Assembly: GCA_943735955.1 (NCBI GenBank)
Contig: OX030957.1
Coordinates: forward strand, 3,303,301-3,367,300
From: Piscicola geometra
Lineage: Eukaryota > Annelida > Clitellata > Hirudinida > Piscicolidae
Reading direction: 5' to 3'
DNA length: 64,000 nucleotides
Part shown: positions 22,019-47,983 of the stretch, in pieces
Layout: every line of letters begins with the position of its first letter
How positions within the stretch are numbered: position 1 is the stretch's first letter
Notes under the pieces: generated by a model
Told to the model about the DNA's origin: nothing
Databases searched by the model: none
What the model saw: only the letters and a program-made list of their open reading frames with translations
Made by a program: the position numbers and the translations under genes

Positions 22019-23046
22019 TCAACGGTCCCTCAGCACAGTCCTCGCCTTGAAACCCCTGTCGTAAAAGTCGTTCAATGGCTTCTCTGGCTCTTTGTAGTTC
22101 AACTGTCAGTGTGTATATATATGTGTGTGTGTGTGCGTGTGTGTGTATGTGCGAGAAAACTAAGTATATTAGGAATTTGATAATTTATAGAATATAACCT
22201 AATAATAATAATTTAACAAGAATTAAAAGTGAAAATGAAGGACGAGAAAAAAAGAAATATAAGATTACATCATAAACGACATCCTTTGAGGAATAAACAT
22301 TCCAGCCATGCTTGTCTGCCCATGTCTGCAAATAAACAGCACAAAATTTTAATATATTTAACATTAAATTTATCACCAAAGATAAAAGAATTTTAGACTT
22401 TATGTAAGAAAGATTATTGAAAAAGATAAAATTAAAGACTCACACTTCTGTTGTACTTGATATAGTAGTAGATGGCGTATGCGCCCCCAATTGCCATAGC
22501 AAACTTTGGCACAAAAAGCCTCCCAGCAAAAGCCCTCTCTTTGCCCTGAAGAAATGAATAAATTTAAAAAATTTAGAAAACTAATTTTATTTATAGATTT
22601 TAAGTTTAAACAATTTTGTAGCAAAACTATTTGAATTGTGAAAATATCTGTACTTTTATAAACTAAGTTTTTCAAACTTAAAAAAAGGAGAATACCAAAA
22701 AGGGTGTTAAGCTATCAAAAAGAGCATCCCAAGGTTTGGCAAAAGTTCTCCTGAATATATTCTTCGGGTACAACTCTGGAATGAACCTCGGCTCATTGGG
22801 TGCCAGAACCTGATCATCCAGCCATTGTTTCCTCAGTCTACGATCTTCGTCAGTCATTGGAACATGCAATCTTTCTCTTTCATGGGGCATGTGTTCAATA
22901 TTGAAAGGTGGCAGTTTGCTGCCCCTCCACAGCTGATGGCGGATCATCTTCTCCTCGCGGTCAAGCGACTGTTTCAGTTCGAGATTGTACTTTTCAATCG
23001 CCTCCTTGTCCAACTCTGCAATCGTTTTATCATCGTCAGACTTCAT
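22019..23046 (-). CDS. NDUFB6: NADH dehydrogenase (ubiquinone) 1 beta subcomplex subunit 6 (complete, 4 exons)
   Basis: Accessory subunit (B17) of mitochondrial complex I, in the membrane-arm beta module of the inner membrane. Coding exons on the minus strand: 23046-22696, 22545-22444, 22325-22269, 22102-22019, all phase 0, giving 197 residues. Recognition rests on DEDRRLRKQWLDDQVLAPNE at about 65-84, matching the family's LR..RRRWLKDQ.LSPREP block, followed by a hydrophobic segment in exon 2 (FAMAIGGAYAIYYYIKY) that would be the single membrane helix, and a charged C-terminus. The N-terminal extension of about 60 residues makes it longer than the human protein (128), as is common in invertebrates. 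It starts head-to-head with the RILPL-like gene, 464 bp apart. Confidence 0.85.
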
Positions 23047-23510
23047 TTTATTTCCTTCGACGGAAGGTGCCCTCGAAACCAGTGTTTAAACTTCTGTCCA
23101 CCTTTAATTTCAATCACAAAAGTAACTGAAAGTAATTTAAATTTATTCAATGTATTGAAAAATGAAAGTTAATTATTAAAAAACTTCAATTAAATTATTT
23201 AATGAAGAAGTAGAAAAAATATTAAGATTTTACTAGAATAAAAATTACAATTAATTTCTAAATTTCTTGAAAATCGAAATTTATTAAAAAATTATATATT
23301 TTATTAAATAAAAAAATAATAAATAAATGAATGTTTCATTTTCCCAATGAATCATGTGGATGTGAAAGTTGATAAATTCCTAATCTTAGTAAACTAGAAC
23401 ATTTTTGTTGTTGATGATTGGTGACCATCTGAACTTTATTACAATTTTTTGCCCACCTACTTACTTTTAATAATGAAGTTCTAATTGAGATTCTGTAATT
23501 TTAAAAATTA
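23047..23510. promoter_or_regulatory. Putative bidirectional promoter of NDUFB6 and RILPL-like gene
   Basis: A 464-bp AT-rich gap between two divergent start codons. Transcription starts must lie inside it or in unseen upstream non-coding exons. I see no definite TATA or initiator element, so this is inferred from gene arrangement alone. Confidence 0.45.
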
Positions 23511-26500
23511 ATGCCTTTGAGGGAGAGAATGGCAGACTTGTCAACAGTTGAGGTTTACGAAATGGCATCAGACATTGGTACACAGTTCCAGCAGCTGATA
23601 GAACTATTCGGCAGGGAGAAACTGATAAGCGTCATGTCACTGGTGCTCAAGGTAAAGGGATTGGTATATAAATAAAAATATATAATAAAAGTATATAAAA
23701 GTATAATTTAAAATAGAAAAAATATAATTGTATATATACGCACTATAGAAATTTATTTGAGTGATTGATTGATTTGATTGATTGGTGTCAGAAACAATTA
23801 TAATTCATCTTAAAATGTGTCATCTGATTAAAATTAAATTAAAATTAAATATTATTTAAATTTATTTGTTTTATTTAATATACTTTTTTTTCCTAACTCC
23901 AAGGCATTGGAACATTTGGAAGACCAGACTATGAAGCTGGAGAGTGAGAATGCCGAGATTGACAACCTCAAGTTCACCATTGAACAACTGCAAGACGAAC
24001 GCAAGATGAGGGCTGACGAAAAAATAAAATTTGAAAAAGTACTCTCAACATTTCTATTGCATTCATAGTGTTTTTCAATCAACTAAATCTATAAAGAATC
24101 TATTTGAAACCTTGGCTAGCTTATAACCTTGTTTGACCAACCTTATTGACGCTGGTAGGCCACGTGATAATTATAAATCTCCAAATCGTTCATTTTTCCT
24201 CACCACGCCCCTCAGGAGTGGGAGTCAATCGACGAGTCGTGGAGGTCGGAGGTGCAGGGCAAGGTGGACAAGATCGAGAGACTGCAGGAGGAGAACAGGA
24301 GGTTGGTGGTGATGCTCTCAAAGGTGAAGAAGCCTTTCGACTATGAAGGTCATCTTACATCTTTTCACAAGTCGTTCTACCATAATAATTCTCTTAGTTG
24401 TACCTAAAGTAGCTAGTGAAATAATAATTTGGTAGCAATCAATTATTTTAATATGTTTTTCAACTTTTTCAAATAGCTCCCAACTTAAAAAACCTTCTAC
24501 AGTGCCTGAAGACGACGAGTCATCGTCACTGGCGACCGAGATGCGGGTGGTGAGGGGGGAGGTGGCGAGGCTGCGAGGGCAGTTGAGGGAGGCTTCCAAG
24601 AGGGCTGACCTGCTCGCTTGTGACTGCGAAATGGTCAGTTCTGCATGCTTCTCTGCTACCTGTAGTAGATTGGTACTAGTATTTAAAACTGTATGCATCT
24701 GGACTGTAATTCCATTTTTAAGGATTAAATAAACAACAACATTTATCCATTCTTTCTCACAATCATTCATTCAAACAATCTATCCTCTCACTCACTCACT
24801 CATGCTAACAACAACAACAGCAACATCAACTGCACCAACCAAAACACACGAATAAACCGCATAAACAACAATACAACAGTTTGAAAAGGACAAGAAGCGT
24901 CTGGAGGGACAAAAGGAGGAGTTGCGGAGGAGGTTGCACGTGATGGAGGAGAGGTTGCAGGAGGTGATGCTCGAGAGGGATGTGTGCATGACGAACTGCA
25001 GGCAGATGCAGGTGGAGTTGAAGGAGTGGAAGGAGAAGGCTCACTCGATGCAGAAGGAGGTTGGTTTATTTTCAACCATTTTGGTTTGTTTTCAACCATT
25101 TTGGTTTATTTTCAACCATTTTGGTTTATTTTCAACCATTTTGGTTTATTTACAACTATTTTGGTTTATATTAAACCATTATCCTTTATTTTCAAACATT
25201 TTCGTTTATTTTCAACCATTTTCGTTCATTTTCAACCATTTTCGTTTATTTTCAACCATTTTGGTTCATTTTCAACAAAGTAATTTCATTAATAAAGGAC
25301 TATGAAATACTTTTTATTTTGCATGTAACTTTCCATATAAATATTTAATTTTGATGCTATTAACCCACTAATTGTTCAATTGGGTTAAAAATCATTTAAT
25401 TAAACCACAAATCATTCAATTAAACCACAAATCATTTAATTAAATCACATATAATTTAATTAACCCACAAATCTTTTAATTAAACCACAAATCTTTTAAT
25501 TAAACGACAAATCTTTTAATTAAACCACAAATCTTTTAATTAAACCACAAATCATTTACTTAAACCACAAATCATTCGTTTAAGCCACTAATCATTCAAT
25601 TAAGCCACAAATCATTCAATTACGCCACTAATTAAATCTAATTAAATCATGCAGTTGGATGCAGAAGAGAGGGAGCAGACGATAATGCTGCTACGACAAC
25701 AAGTGCACAATCTGCACAACAAGATGTACGTCGTGTGCCGTCAGCAAATAGCTTCTGTTATTATTTTTATTCTTATTGATTTTTTTATTTTTCTTGTTGT
25801 ACAGATCGCTATTGGAGCGTAGCAGTTCTTCTTCGACCAGTGGCGTCGTTGCTGATGATGATATTTCCCTCATTGATGATATTAACACTCCAACTGGTGA
25901 TGATGATGATGATGAAGAAGTTAGTGCGGTGCAGGGTCCGATAAATCGAGAGCCTGAAGAGAAGTTGAATCCAGGAAAGTCTGCCAAGAAGTCCAATATT
26001 AGAGCCTTGTGAGTTCATTTGTGTGTGTATGTGTATGTCTGCTTATGTGTTTGTCTATGTATGTGTATGTTGTTTTGTATATCATGAGTTCAGGGATTGT
26101 TGTACATTCCTGGTCTAAAATCACTTTCTCAGATTTTACAAATTGTTGCCAAATGTTGAGAAGTGAGGGGACTTTTCATTGCCATTGCACACACCTCCAA
26201 ATACTTTGCGCTAGTTAGCCGTCTTTTTGAGCTGTCCTGCATGCTAGTTAACGTTCCTGTCGTTAATACATCAACAGTCAATCCTTTAAGAATTCATCTT
26301 CCATTTCAGATTCATCAATAATTCATTAAGTTCATTTTCAATAAAATATATCATTACTTAAAATGTAATATTTTTAATGTTGGAGAAAATGTTAATGTGT
26401 GAAAACTTGTATGCCTCGACTATCAGACGATTATTGACAGACGCGTAGGGATGGGCGTGTTTTTAATTTGTTAATTTATTTTTACTCTCATATGCCCAAT

Positions 26501-27537
26501 ATGTTATTGAATCCATCTTTTGCACAACTAATCTTTTAATAACAATGAAGTAATTGTGATATTATTTTTATTCAAATAACTAATATTGAACGCTATTTCT
26601 TATCTTTCACATTTAAACCTTTTTAAACAGTTTCACTCGTTTCATGAAAGCACCACTCGAACGACCACCCCATTCATCGACTCCAAGAGGCCAACCACTG
26701 CACCAAGCAACTGCAACCACAAAATCTACAGTGCGACAATCTTTTAACCAACAAAACACGCAACCTTCCTATCCCCAGCAACAACAACAACAACAACTTA
26801 AAAGTCAACAACACCAACATCAAAAGTTTAAAAGTCAGCAACATTATCCTCAAGAAAATAATTGTAAAGTAAACTCGTACAAAAAAAACTTCTCAAATTT
26901 TCAAACATCGACTTGTTTGCCACCTAACAGCTCAAATGCACCCAAGCCCCACTCCCTCACTCTAACCTCCAACCAGTCCACTACCACATCACTACCCACT
27001 ACATCATCACCCAAAACATCACCACCCACCACATCACAACCCAACACCTCTCCACAAATTACATCAGTACCACACTCCACATCACCTTCTCCACCCACCA
27101 CCCATCCATCCGACTCACCCACCGATCTGCTCATTCAGCAGATATCTTGCATGGACAACCCTCCCCACCTCAACGACCCATTCCTCCTCCATTCATTCCT
27201 CCACCACACAAAACACTCCTCCCATCCATCCTCTTCCCATCCATCCTCCTCCCATCCATTATCCTCCCATCCATCCTTCTCCCATCCATCCTCCTCCCAT
27301 CCATCCTTCTCCCATCCATCCTCCTCTCATCCATCCTCCTCCCATCCATCCTCCTCCCATCCATCCTTCTCCCATCCATCCTCCTCTCATCCATCCTCCT
27401 CCCATCCATCCTTCTCCCATCCATCCTCCTCTCATCCATCCTCCTCCCATCCATCCTCTTCCAATCAATCCATCAAGTTGCGTTCTCCTCCATGCAGCAC
27501 TCATAAGAGCAACACTCACACACCACCATCATACTGA
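23511..27537 (+). CDS. RILPL1: RILP-like protein (RILPL1-like; RH1-RH2 coiled-coil adaptor; complete, 8 exons)
   Basis: RILP-like proteins bind GTP-loaded Rab8/Rab10-type GTPases and regulate ciliary and lysosomal traffic. Coding exons: 23511-23651, 23904-24038, 24216-24348, 24503-24633, 24880-25059, 25655-25725, 25805-26008, 26631-27537, phases consistent; 633 residues. RH1 is at about 10-130: EVYEMASDIGTQFQQLIE, then ESWRSEVQGKVDKIERLQEE, matching DVWRGEAQDLLSQIAQLQEE of RILPL1. Coiled coil continues to about 260, including an RH2-like LQEVMLERDVCMTNCRQMQ (LRDVLHERNELKS in RILPL1). The last exon adds about 300 residues of Gln/Thr/Pro/Ser low complexity ending in HPSSS repeats, which RILPL1 (about 400 aa) lacks. 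The start could be the second ATG (23529). RILPL2 or RILP orthology is less likely because of length and RH1 match. Confidence 0.8.
25060..25278. repeat. 20-bp minisatellite A in RILPL intron 5
   Basis: About 11 copies of GGTTTATTTTCAACCATTTT with point variants begin at the splice donor GTTGGT. Confidence 0.92.
25375..25632. repeat. 20-bp minisatellite B in RILPL intron 5
   Basis: About 13 copies of AATTAAACCACAAATCATTC-like units. It has the same period as array A about 100 bp upstream but an unrelated sequence. Sense strand rich in A and C, and it approaches the acceptor at 25654. Confidence 0.92.
27215..27475 (+). repeat. 15-bp coding minisatellite in last exon of RILPL-like gene
   Basis: About 17 copies of CATCCATCCTCCTCC (variant CATCCATCCTTCTCC) in frame, encoding HPSSS/HPSFS repeats. 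There is no frameshift in the whole array. Confidence 0.93.
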
Positions 27538-29412
27538 GAAGATGTTCGATGACGTGTCAATTCCATCTTCGTCGTAGTCGTCGTCATCACTATCAAAATC
27601 ATTATTTGTTTCGTTATTATCGTCGTCCACAACGTCATCATCATCATCACCACCATCATCATCAACGTTTGTCATCTTGTTAAGACGTTCAATGCAACTT
27701 CCTCTGAGATTTCATCGCAAAGCTCATCTAGATAATACCCTCTCTTCTTTTTTAGATATCTGTTTTGATTTCATCAGCATTGTCATTTCATCACCATTAT
27801 CATCATCGTCATCATCATCATCATCAACATCATCATCATCACTTCCGTCATCTTTTTTATTTGTACAGATGCTTCATTCCATTCCTTTTAAGAATTTCAA
27901 TTTTTAATTTACTGATTGCATCTGCCCGTTATCATCTTCATCATCATCATTATCACCATCATCATCATAAGCATCACCACCATCATCATCATAACCATAA
28001 TCATTTTTCATTCAATCTTGTAACAGAGCAATGCCCCAACTATTGTAACTACTCAACCAGTCCATTCTACTGCTGATTATTTTTTCAAGGACATTTTTGT
28101 AAAGGACGAAATTAAGATACACATTTTGTAGCTCTCATCTCGGAACCAAATATTCAACCCCTTCTCATTTGGTTGTTTCATTTTTTTTTCTAATTAACGG
28201 ACCTGACACAAATATGTTTCAGTGGAAAAAGTACAAATAACTTCCATATTATGCGTACATAGGCGGTGATTGTCCTATGAAGGTGCTGTCACTTGTGCAC
28301 TCGCATCGGGAGAAATAGCAAGAAGTCTGAAGGCTTCAAGAGACTTCATTAATCAGTATTGGCAGCTTGACTGTCCCACTGGCTTCACAAGGCTTGAACC
28401 ATGCTTCCAACGTTCAATCGAGATTTTCTATTTCAGAACCGATGTTGTAGTTGTTGTAGTTGGTCGATCGTTGAAGAGTTTGATTTAGATTTTCGATTTT
28501 TAAAATAATTTTTCATTCAATGAATTGTTTTCGATTATTTGTATAAAGGCATTACTCAATCACTGCTTCCTTTTTTAGTTTTTCAGACGCTTGCAAAAGC
28601 AAAAGATGTAGAATGGTTATTTTTGAAGTTTTTTTGATTGTACATATTGGATCTCTTGAATGTGTTTTACAGTAATAAAGTACAATAAAATACAATACAA
28701 CGATTATTATTATAAACATGTTTTTCTATGGATGGTAATGATGTGGCGGTTTGCAAGCAAGTTCACATGATTTTGTACCAGATTCTTTTCAAAGACTTTT
28801 CACACATGAACATTCATCTGCATATTCGTTCATGTGACTTAAAAAAAAACAATTTTTAAAATCTCAAACATTGTTTTCGTTATTCTATGGCTTCAGGTGA
28901 GATTTGAAGAGGAATTGATAACTGGAATGAATAAGCTCATTAAAAAAGCTTCATTCACAATCTTGATATATCGTAAAAATCTATTAAATAAAAGATATTA
29001 TAAACTTAACTTAACTAATAATTAAAATAAAGTTAATTTTTTAAAATATCGATTTCATATCGATTCAGTAATTTAGTTATACAAAAATGCAGTTATTTAA
29101 ATTGTTAATTATTTTAAATTGATAAATTTTCAGGGTTGTACCATCCTCACCACACTTCCTTACCTGCGCATCTCAACCACTTCCGCCTCACATCTCTATT
29201 TAATCAAAGTAAAGCGCTCGTCAAGATCACTTTCGCATCAAAGAAATTTCAGAAAGTTTGTTAAAGAAATTATATTGTTTTAAAAGCAAGATTTAGTTAA
29301 CTTTTTTAAAGAATTTAGTTTCGATTTAGTTGATTTAATAATTTAAAAGATTATTTTTGTGCAGTTTAATATAGAATTGATTGATCAGGTTAAAATTAGT
29401 TGACAAACCAAA
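27538..29412. other. Intergenic region between RILPL and LLGL
   Basis: Imperfect ATC/CAT tracts at about 27650-27670, 27788-27845 and 27935-28005, possibly within the RILPL 3' UTR. An AATAAAG-type poly(A) signal lies near 28675. The rest is AT-rich with no supported gene. The short frame at 28270-28488 has no family match I can see. Confidence 0.55.
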
Positions 29413-42721
<13,309 letters not shown>

Positions 42722-42730
<9 letters not shown>

Positions 42731-42848
42731 ACCCCCTCCCTCCACCCTCTCTGAGCCCCCTCCCTCCACCCTCTCTGAGTCCCCTCCCTCCACCCTCTCT
42801 GAACCGCCTCCCTCCACCCTCTCTGAGCCCCCTCCCTCCACCCCTCCT
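42722..42848. repeat. 24-bp minisatellite overlapping the LLGL stop codon
   Basis: Five copies of a CCCTCCCTCCACCCTCTCTG-containing 24-bp unit. The LLGL stop TGA (42728-42730) is in the first unit. Expansion here could move the stop codon context but not the frame. Confidence 0.88.
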
Positions 42849-44810
42849 TCCAACCCTCTGAATGTCTTCCTTTCCTTTTGAGTACCTTCCACCCACCTTC
42901 CCTCGTTTCGCTCCGTCCACTCTTCCATATCTTGATGCGTGTCATATCTTACCCACTCCTTCTCTGCGTCACCAAGATGAGACCCATCCACCTCCTCCAG
43001 ACACCTCATTGCCAAACTTGAAGAATTATATACGACAAGCTTATCGACCAACACGCCACCTATCCTATCGCACACTCTTCCCGGAGACTTAACTATCCCT
43101 TCTGCATTTCTTCCTCCTCTTCATCATCTTCCTCATTCTTCCTTCTACTCATTTTCTTGTTCCCCCTTCTGCTCTTCCTTCTTCCCCATAGCGCACCAAT
43201 GTCTAAGATTTACAATCAGTGAAGGACACATGAAGCCTGCTTCCTTTCGGCTGTCTGTCCTGCTTTTGAACTTCCAAAATATCAATTTCCTTGCGTGGTG
43301 ATAATGATGATGATAGTGATGATTATGATATTTTTGTATGCATGATGTTTACTTTCACTCTGCATGTATCTTCTCAATCTGCAACCTCATCTCCATCAGT
43401 CGCTTCTGCAACCTATGCGGCTTGCCATCTCCCACTTAGACTGCCCATGCTTGCTTCGTCAGTGTAGCAGAGTTTGCAGGTCGTCTTTTGACCTAGCCAG
43501 CTCTCTCGGAAGAGTCATCATTATACAGCGCTGCATCAACTCTCTTCTTACCAGCGCCCCTCACGTTAATGCCCATCTGTTTAGGACTCGATTGCTTCGC
43601 AGCGCACTCTAGTGTACATTTCGTTTTCTGCTTGGCTCCAATTATTCCTTTCCTTCTTATTTGCTTTTGTTTCAAAAAAAATCACTGAAAAGGACAAAAT
43701 CATGTGTGTCTACGAAAAGGCATCTTTGATTTGACAGCGTTGAAGTCTCCTTAGATACATCTGTTGTGGCACCATTGTCCTCCAATCATTTCCATTATAT
43801 GAAAATTCATTTATTTGCAGCCTCTGTCGTCTATTCACTCTCTTTCAGTTCTATGCCAACAATTCAGTCAAATAAATTCTCATTGCATTTAATGGTCGAG
43901 TTTTTTGACATCTTCCCTCATAAGTCAAAAACACACAAAACTCATCAATACACACACAAACTCATAAATACAAACACAAGCACCAAGACACAAACTCATC
44001 AATACACACACAAACTCATAAATACAAACACAAGCACCAAGACACAAACTCATCAATACAGACACAAACTCATCAATAAACACACAAATACTCAGTCACA
44101 CAAACTCACCAATACACACAAAAAGACAAAGACAATCTCTCAGCATGGGTAGAAGCGAAGACACCCACCACCAAACTGGTAACATCGCTAGCATACGAAC
44201 TTGGATTATTCAGGAACCACATCTATACTATAGATTCTATAGGCGTTTGCAATGTAAGTTAGCAAAAACTTCGTTTTAACATGACTAACAAACATTGACA
44301 AGTCCACAGTAGATACACACATGAAAGAAGTATCAGATGACGAAGAGATAGGGCGCTAGAAAAATTAAATTATTATGTAAGTTGATGATGCTAAAGAGAC
44401 GTCTAGCGAAAATCATGCGAGAAAATGATTGGATTAAAGTGGAGTTGTTGAAGAAATACAGCAAACTTGAACATTGCAGTGTTGCCGAGAGAAAGTCCCC
44501 GGTGCCTTTTAAATGAGCCACAATTTGCAATATAGAACGATTGAATAAATAAATAAATAAATAAGCATAAATTCATAATTTTTTGCTTGCCTCTGAAAAG
44601 TATGGGCCAAATGAAAAAAATGCCAACGATTTAAAGTTTACCTTAAATTACTACAAATAATAAATAAATGACTCGAGAAGGATCTAGAAATACAATTAGA
44701 TTCTAGAGAGCTCTTCCCGCCACCAATGCATCATCATCATCATCATTATCATCACTTCGGAGTAGATGCTGCAAGTCGAATTGCTGTGCAGCATTGCAGG
44801 TGTGGCTTGC
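42731..44810. other. Convergent intergenic region after LLGL
   Basis: Probably begins with LLGL 3' UTR. Holds a CACACAAACTCATCAATA-type repeat of about 18 bp at 43929-44125 and an (AATA)n tract at 44543-44565. Short frames at 43364-43612 and 43766-44152 show no family I recognise. No RNA gene seen. Confidence 0.55.
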
Positions 44811-47011
44811 TCAGAGACGGAACCTGCGTACCTTGCACACCCTGGAGGCCGTGGTGACGGTCATGAGGATGTTGTTCGCGTCCTCGAAGATGATGTTATT
44901 GATTTCTTCGTTCGGCAGTCGTTTGATGTGCATGTATGAGACGACGACGAAGCGCGCGTCAAGGACCGTCAGGACGTTGGAGCTCTTGTCGACGAGACAC
45001 ACCATGCCGGCCTGGTTGACGTCCATGAGGCTTGTGTCCTTCGAGAGGTCCATCTTCACCTCGTGTGAGTGCACCGCCTTGCCGTTCTCGATGCGCAAGA
45101 TGGTGCTCTTGCCCTTCAGAATGACCACCGCCACGTCGCACGCGTCGAGATGCCAGTAGCGCAAGACCTTGCCGATGCCCGAGGTCCCAGGCAGGGTGAC
45201 GCATGTCTTGCTAACGGTGTCGAAGCGGATGACGTTGTTGTCGCCAGCCATGATCAAGTTCTGGTTGCGGTCCTTAGTGAAGAAGTTGGCCGTGGTGTTG
45301 CGGTAGATTTGACTCACCTGTCCACACTCGTCGATGCTGTGGATGTTCTTGTCCATCCTGCTCGTGAAGAACATCGTCGTGCCGACCGGGACGAGGCGGT
45401 TGCCTTCGAGCCCTGTGGAGAAGGTCTTCGAGAGGGACTTCGTGAAGGTGGAGTAGACGCTGATTTCCTTCTCCTTGTCGTACAACACGAACAAGTGACC
45501 ACCATCGACGATGACCATGTGGGGCGTGGTCGCAGAGACCAATTCGTAGGACGTCTCTTCGTACTTAACTGCGCAGTGAATCGGACAGAAATGAAGCAAA
45601 CAAGCGGATTAATGAATATGCAACATGCTTTCATGCCTTGCTAACATACGTGGCTTCGTTTCGTTGCAATCGGCAACCGGTTTTGCAGCATTAGCTTGCG
45701 TCTTGTCTGCACTCTCTGATGCTGCAGTGCGGTTGAGACCATCAACGTTCACTCCATAAAGTTGCATTCAGAATGATTATGCTTGATGACAAACAACGAG
45801 CCACCTAAGCTCACCTTTCTTCAGCATCTCTTCGGAGTTACGAGAAGGCATTTTCATCTTGGCACCTTTGTTTGAGTCTTCTGACAAGGAAGTTGTTATA
45901 TAAGTGTGCATGCAACAAATAGTGCCTTTCATGGTGATCAATGATAACTAGGTAGGCACGTAGACGATCCAATCTCACCTCTCTTGCTCATCCCATTGCC
46001 GTTTGGTTGAGGAGGCAATTTAATCTTTGGCATTTTGTTAGTAATTCCTTGAATAAAAAAGTTAATTTTTAAATTAAATGTAAAATCAATGGTTGCACGA
46101 GAATCGTACTTGAGTTCACTCTAATAATCTCCTCAATATTGGAGATTTTGGAAGTTTTCGAGAGGTTTGGCATAGTAGGTGGATTCGAGGGGTCGAAAGA
46201 AATCTCCATTAGAGCTTTAAATTTGAAGATGCGAGTTAATGATCTCAGTAATAAAAAATGGTGTAAACAAAATATTTAAAAAAATTAAGCTAAAGACATT
46301 TGAATGTAATAAACTAGCTCTCACGCAATGGATATTCTTCTTCACTATTAACTTGGAAATGCTTGTTCGCTAAGTGTATTAATAATTAAATTATTGAATT
46401 TATAAAAATATATAAAAAGTTATATTTTAAAAATTAATTAAAAGCATACTTGGTGTCACAACAGGAAGACATTCATCATCTATAAGACTCTTAGATGCTG
46501 GCTTCAGAGTCAAGCCAAGGTCAATATCGAAATTCAATGGATTCTTTGTCATGCCAAACAGCAAGGTGTTTAGAGCCTCGCGCGAATCAGGAGTATACTC
46601 TCTAATCACCTTTTCCAGATTCAATATGTTCTCATTTTCGGAAGTTATGAATTTAGACTTTAATTTGCTAAATTTTTTTTCCAAATTTTTGAGTTTTATA
46701 TCGATTACTTTGCAGCCTGAAAGTTCAATATTCTCGATTTGAGATATAAGCTTCTTGCACTGATCACTCAGAGTTGCTTTCATTTCAGACGCCTTTTCCT
46801 TTTGTAGTTCATACTGAGCCTCACTTTCTTTGAAAAAATTAGAGTACTTATTATTCTTCGGACCTTTAGAGTCAGTAAAATTTTTAAACTCTTTTATCCT
46901 ATCTTCTAAGAGCTCTGACAAAACTTTCATTTCGTGTTTTTTGTGAACACGAGAGAAAATTGCCAATTCCACAATCATGTTACAATCAACGCAAAATACA
47001 TCGGCATCCAT
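44811..47011 (-). CDS. B-box/coiled-coil/propeller protein, TRIM-like without RING (complete, 6 exons)
   Basis: Coding exons on the minus strand: 47011-46450, 46214-46110, 46047-45979, 45880-45815, 45751-45650, 45568-44811. All junctions after exon 1 are phase 1, giving 553 residues. Residues 1-30 (MDADVFCVDCNMIVELAIF, then RVHKKHE) look like a partial B-box: CxxC and HxxxH remain, but later zinc ligands are not obvious. A Lys/Glu-rich coiled coil covers about 30-150. Three short linker exons each encode a KMxxP-like charged segment. Residues 301-553 form repeated strands (HMVIVDGGHLFVLYDKEK; NLIMAGDNNVIRFDTV; GMVCLVDKSSNVLTVLDARF) like an NHL/WD-type propeller. Such RING-less TRIM-related proteins are common in lophotrochozoans. 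I cannot name an orthologue; its function is unknown. If the B-box is degenerate, ubiquitin ligase activity is unlikely. Confidence 0.75.
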
Positions 47012-47983
47012 AGTGGAATAAAAATTATTTGCCTACTTTCAAAGTTAAATATCGCTAATTGTTTGGAAGCAGGAAGGTGGATTTAAAGAAAGACTAAGAG
47101 TAATGTGAAGGGACAACAACTTTAAGATAAAATTTACAAAATTTTTATTTTTGTTTTATTGAGAAAAAATCACGTTTAAATGTTAAAATATTAAAGCTTG
47201 ATTATTTGAAGACACACTTATTTTAGAAAATCATATTTTTTTGATCTATCAGAAAAAAACCAAATGCATTCATTCATGTATTTTTATTTTTATATATGTG
47301 GGAGTACGTGTGAATGTTTATGTGTGCATGTGTTTCTGGTAGAGATGGGACTTAACAGAACTTTGAATAAAATTCTAACCTGAATCAAACTAGAACATTC
47401 TCAACTAAAATTTAGAACCGAATATGAGCTTCATAAGTTTAACAAGGTTAACTAAATTGGAACCAAACTCCCATCTCTGGTAAGTGGGAGTTTGTGTCTG
47501 TGTGTACTGAAGTGTGTCTGTGTGTATGAGAGTGTGTTTGTGTGTATGTTGAAATGTATTCGTGTTGTAGTGTGGGCGTGTGTATGTGTGTTTTTAGCAT
47601 TGATGAAACAGGAGTAGTGACAGAAAGGGCACCGAAATGATTGGGCAGTTACAGGAGAGTAGGACTTTCGAAAAGCAAAAATATATACTCTATGGCCAGT
47701 GGTGTGTCGAAAGGTGAAGAGAGGCGTATAGTTTATACGGTATAAGCAGTAAATCGTAATGCAGGTCATAGTGAAAAGAACACTCAAAGAACAATCTAGA
47801 TCTACTCCTAGAATATAATGAAAAAAAGCCATTTAAAAACACAAATTAGAACATTGAAGAGGGTGTTCGGCATGAGTGTTTGGGAAGAAGCAGTTGTTGT
47901 TGATCGACAAGGCATTTATAACTTGCAAGACAGACAAAACTCAGAGTGAGTATGAAGGAGTGGCAGAGGAAAAGACGACAGAC
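47012..47983. other. Intergenic region between TRIM-like gene and FLOT2
   Basis: Includes a MITE-like element (listed separately) and TGTGTG/GTATG words at 47500-47595. The antisense frame at 47452-47832 contains a possible zinc-finger-like CPFCHYSC but lacks the spacing and His pair for a firm call. No other gene is supported. Confidence 0.5.
47341..47478. mobile_element. Inverted-repeat (MITE-like) element
   Basis: Ends AGAGATGGGA (47341-47350) and TCCCATCTCT (47469-47478) are perfect 10-bp inverted repeats around an AT-rich core of about 118 bp. The flanks GGT and GGT could be a 3-bp duplication. Resembles in style, not sequence, the element at 1260-1370. Confidence 0.5.

Noticed and set aside
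43364..44152. Two short frames between LLGL and the TRIM-like gene
   Set aside because: No domain, no splice partners, the second is mostly an 18-bp CACACAAACTCAT repeat.
47452..47832. Possible zinc-finger frame on the minus strand (CPFCHYSC)
   Set aside because: No complete C2H2 or other known spacing, no splice support, overlaps a MITE-like repeat and TG-rich DNA.
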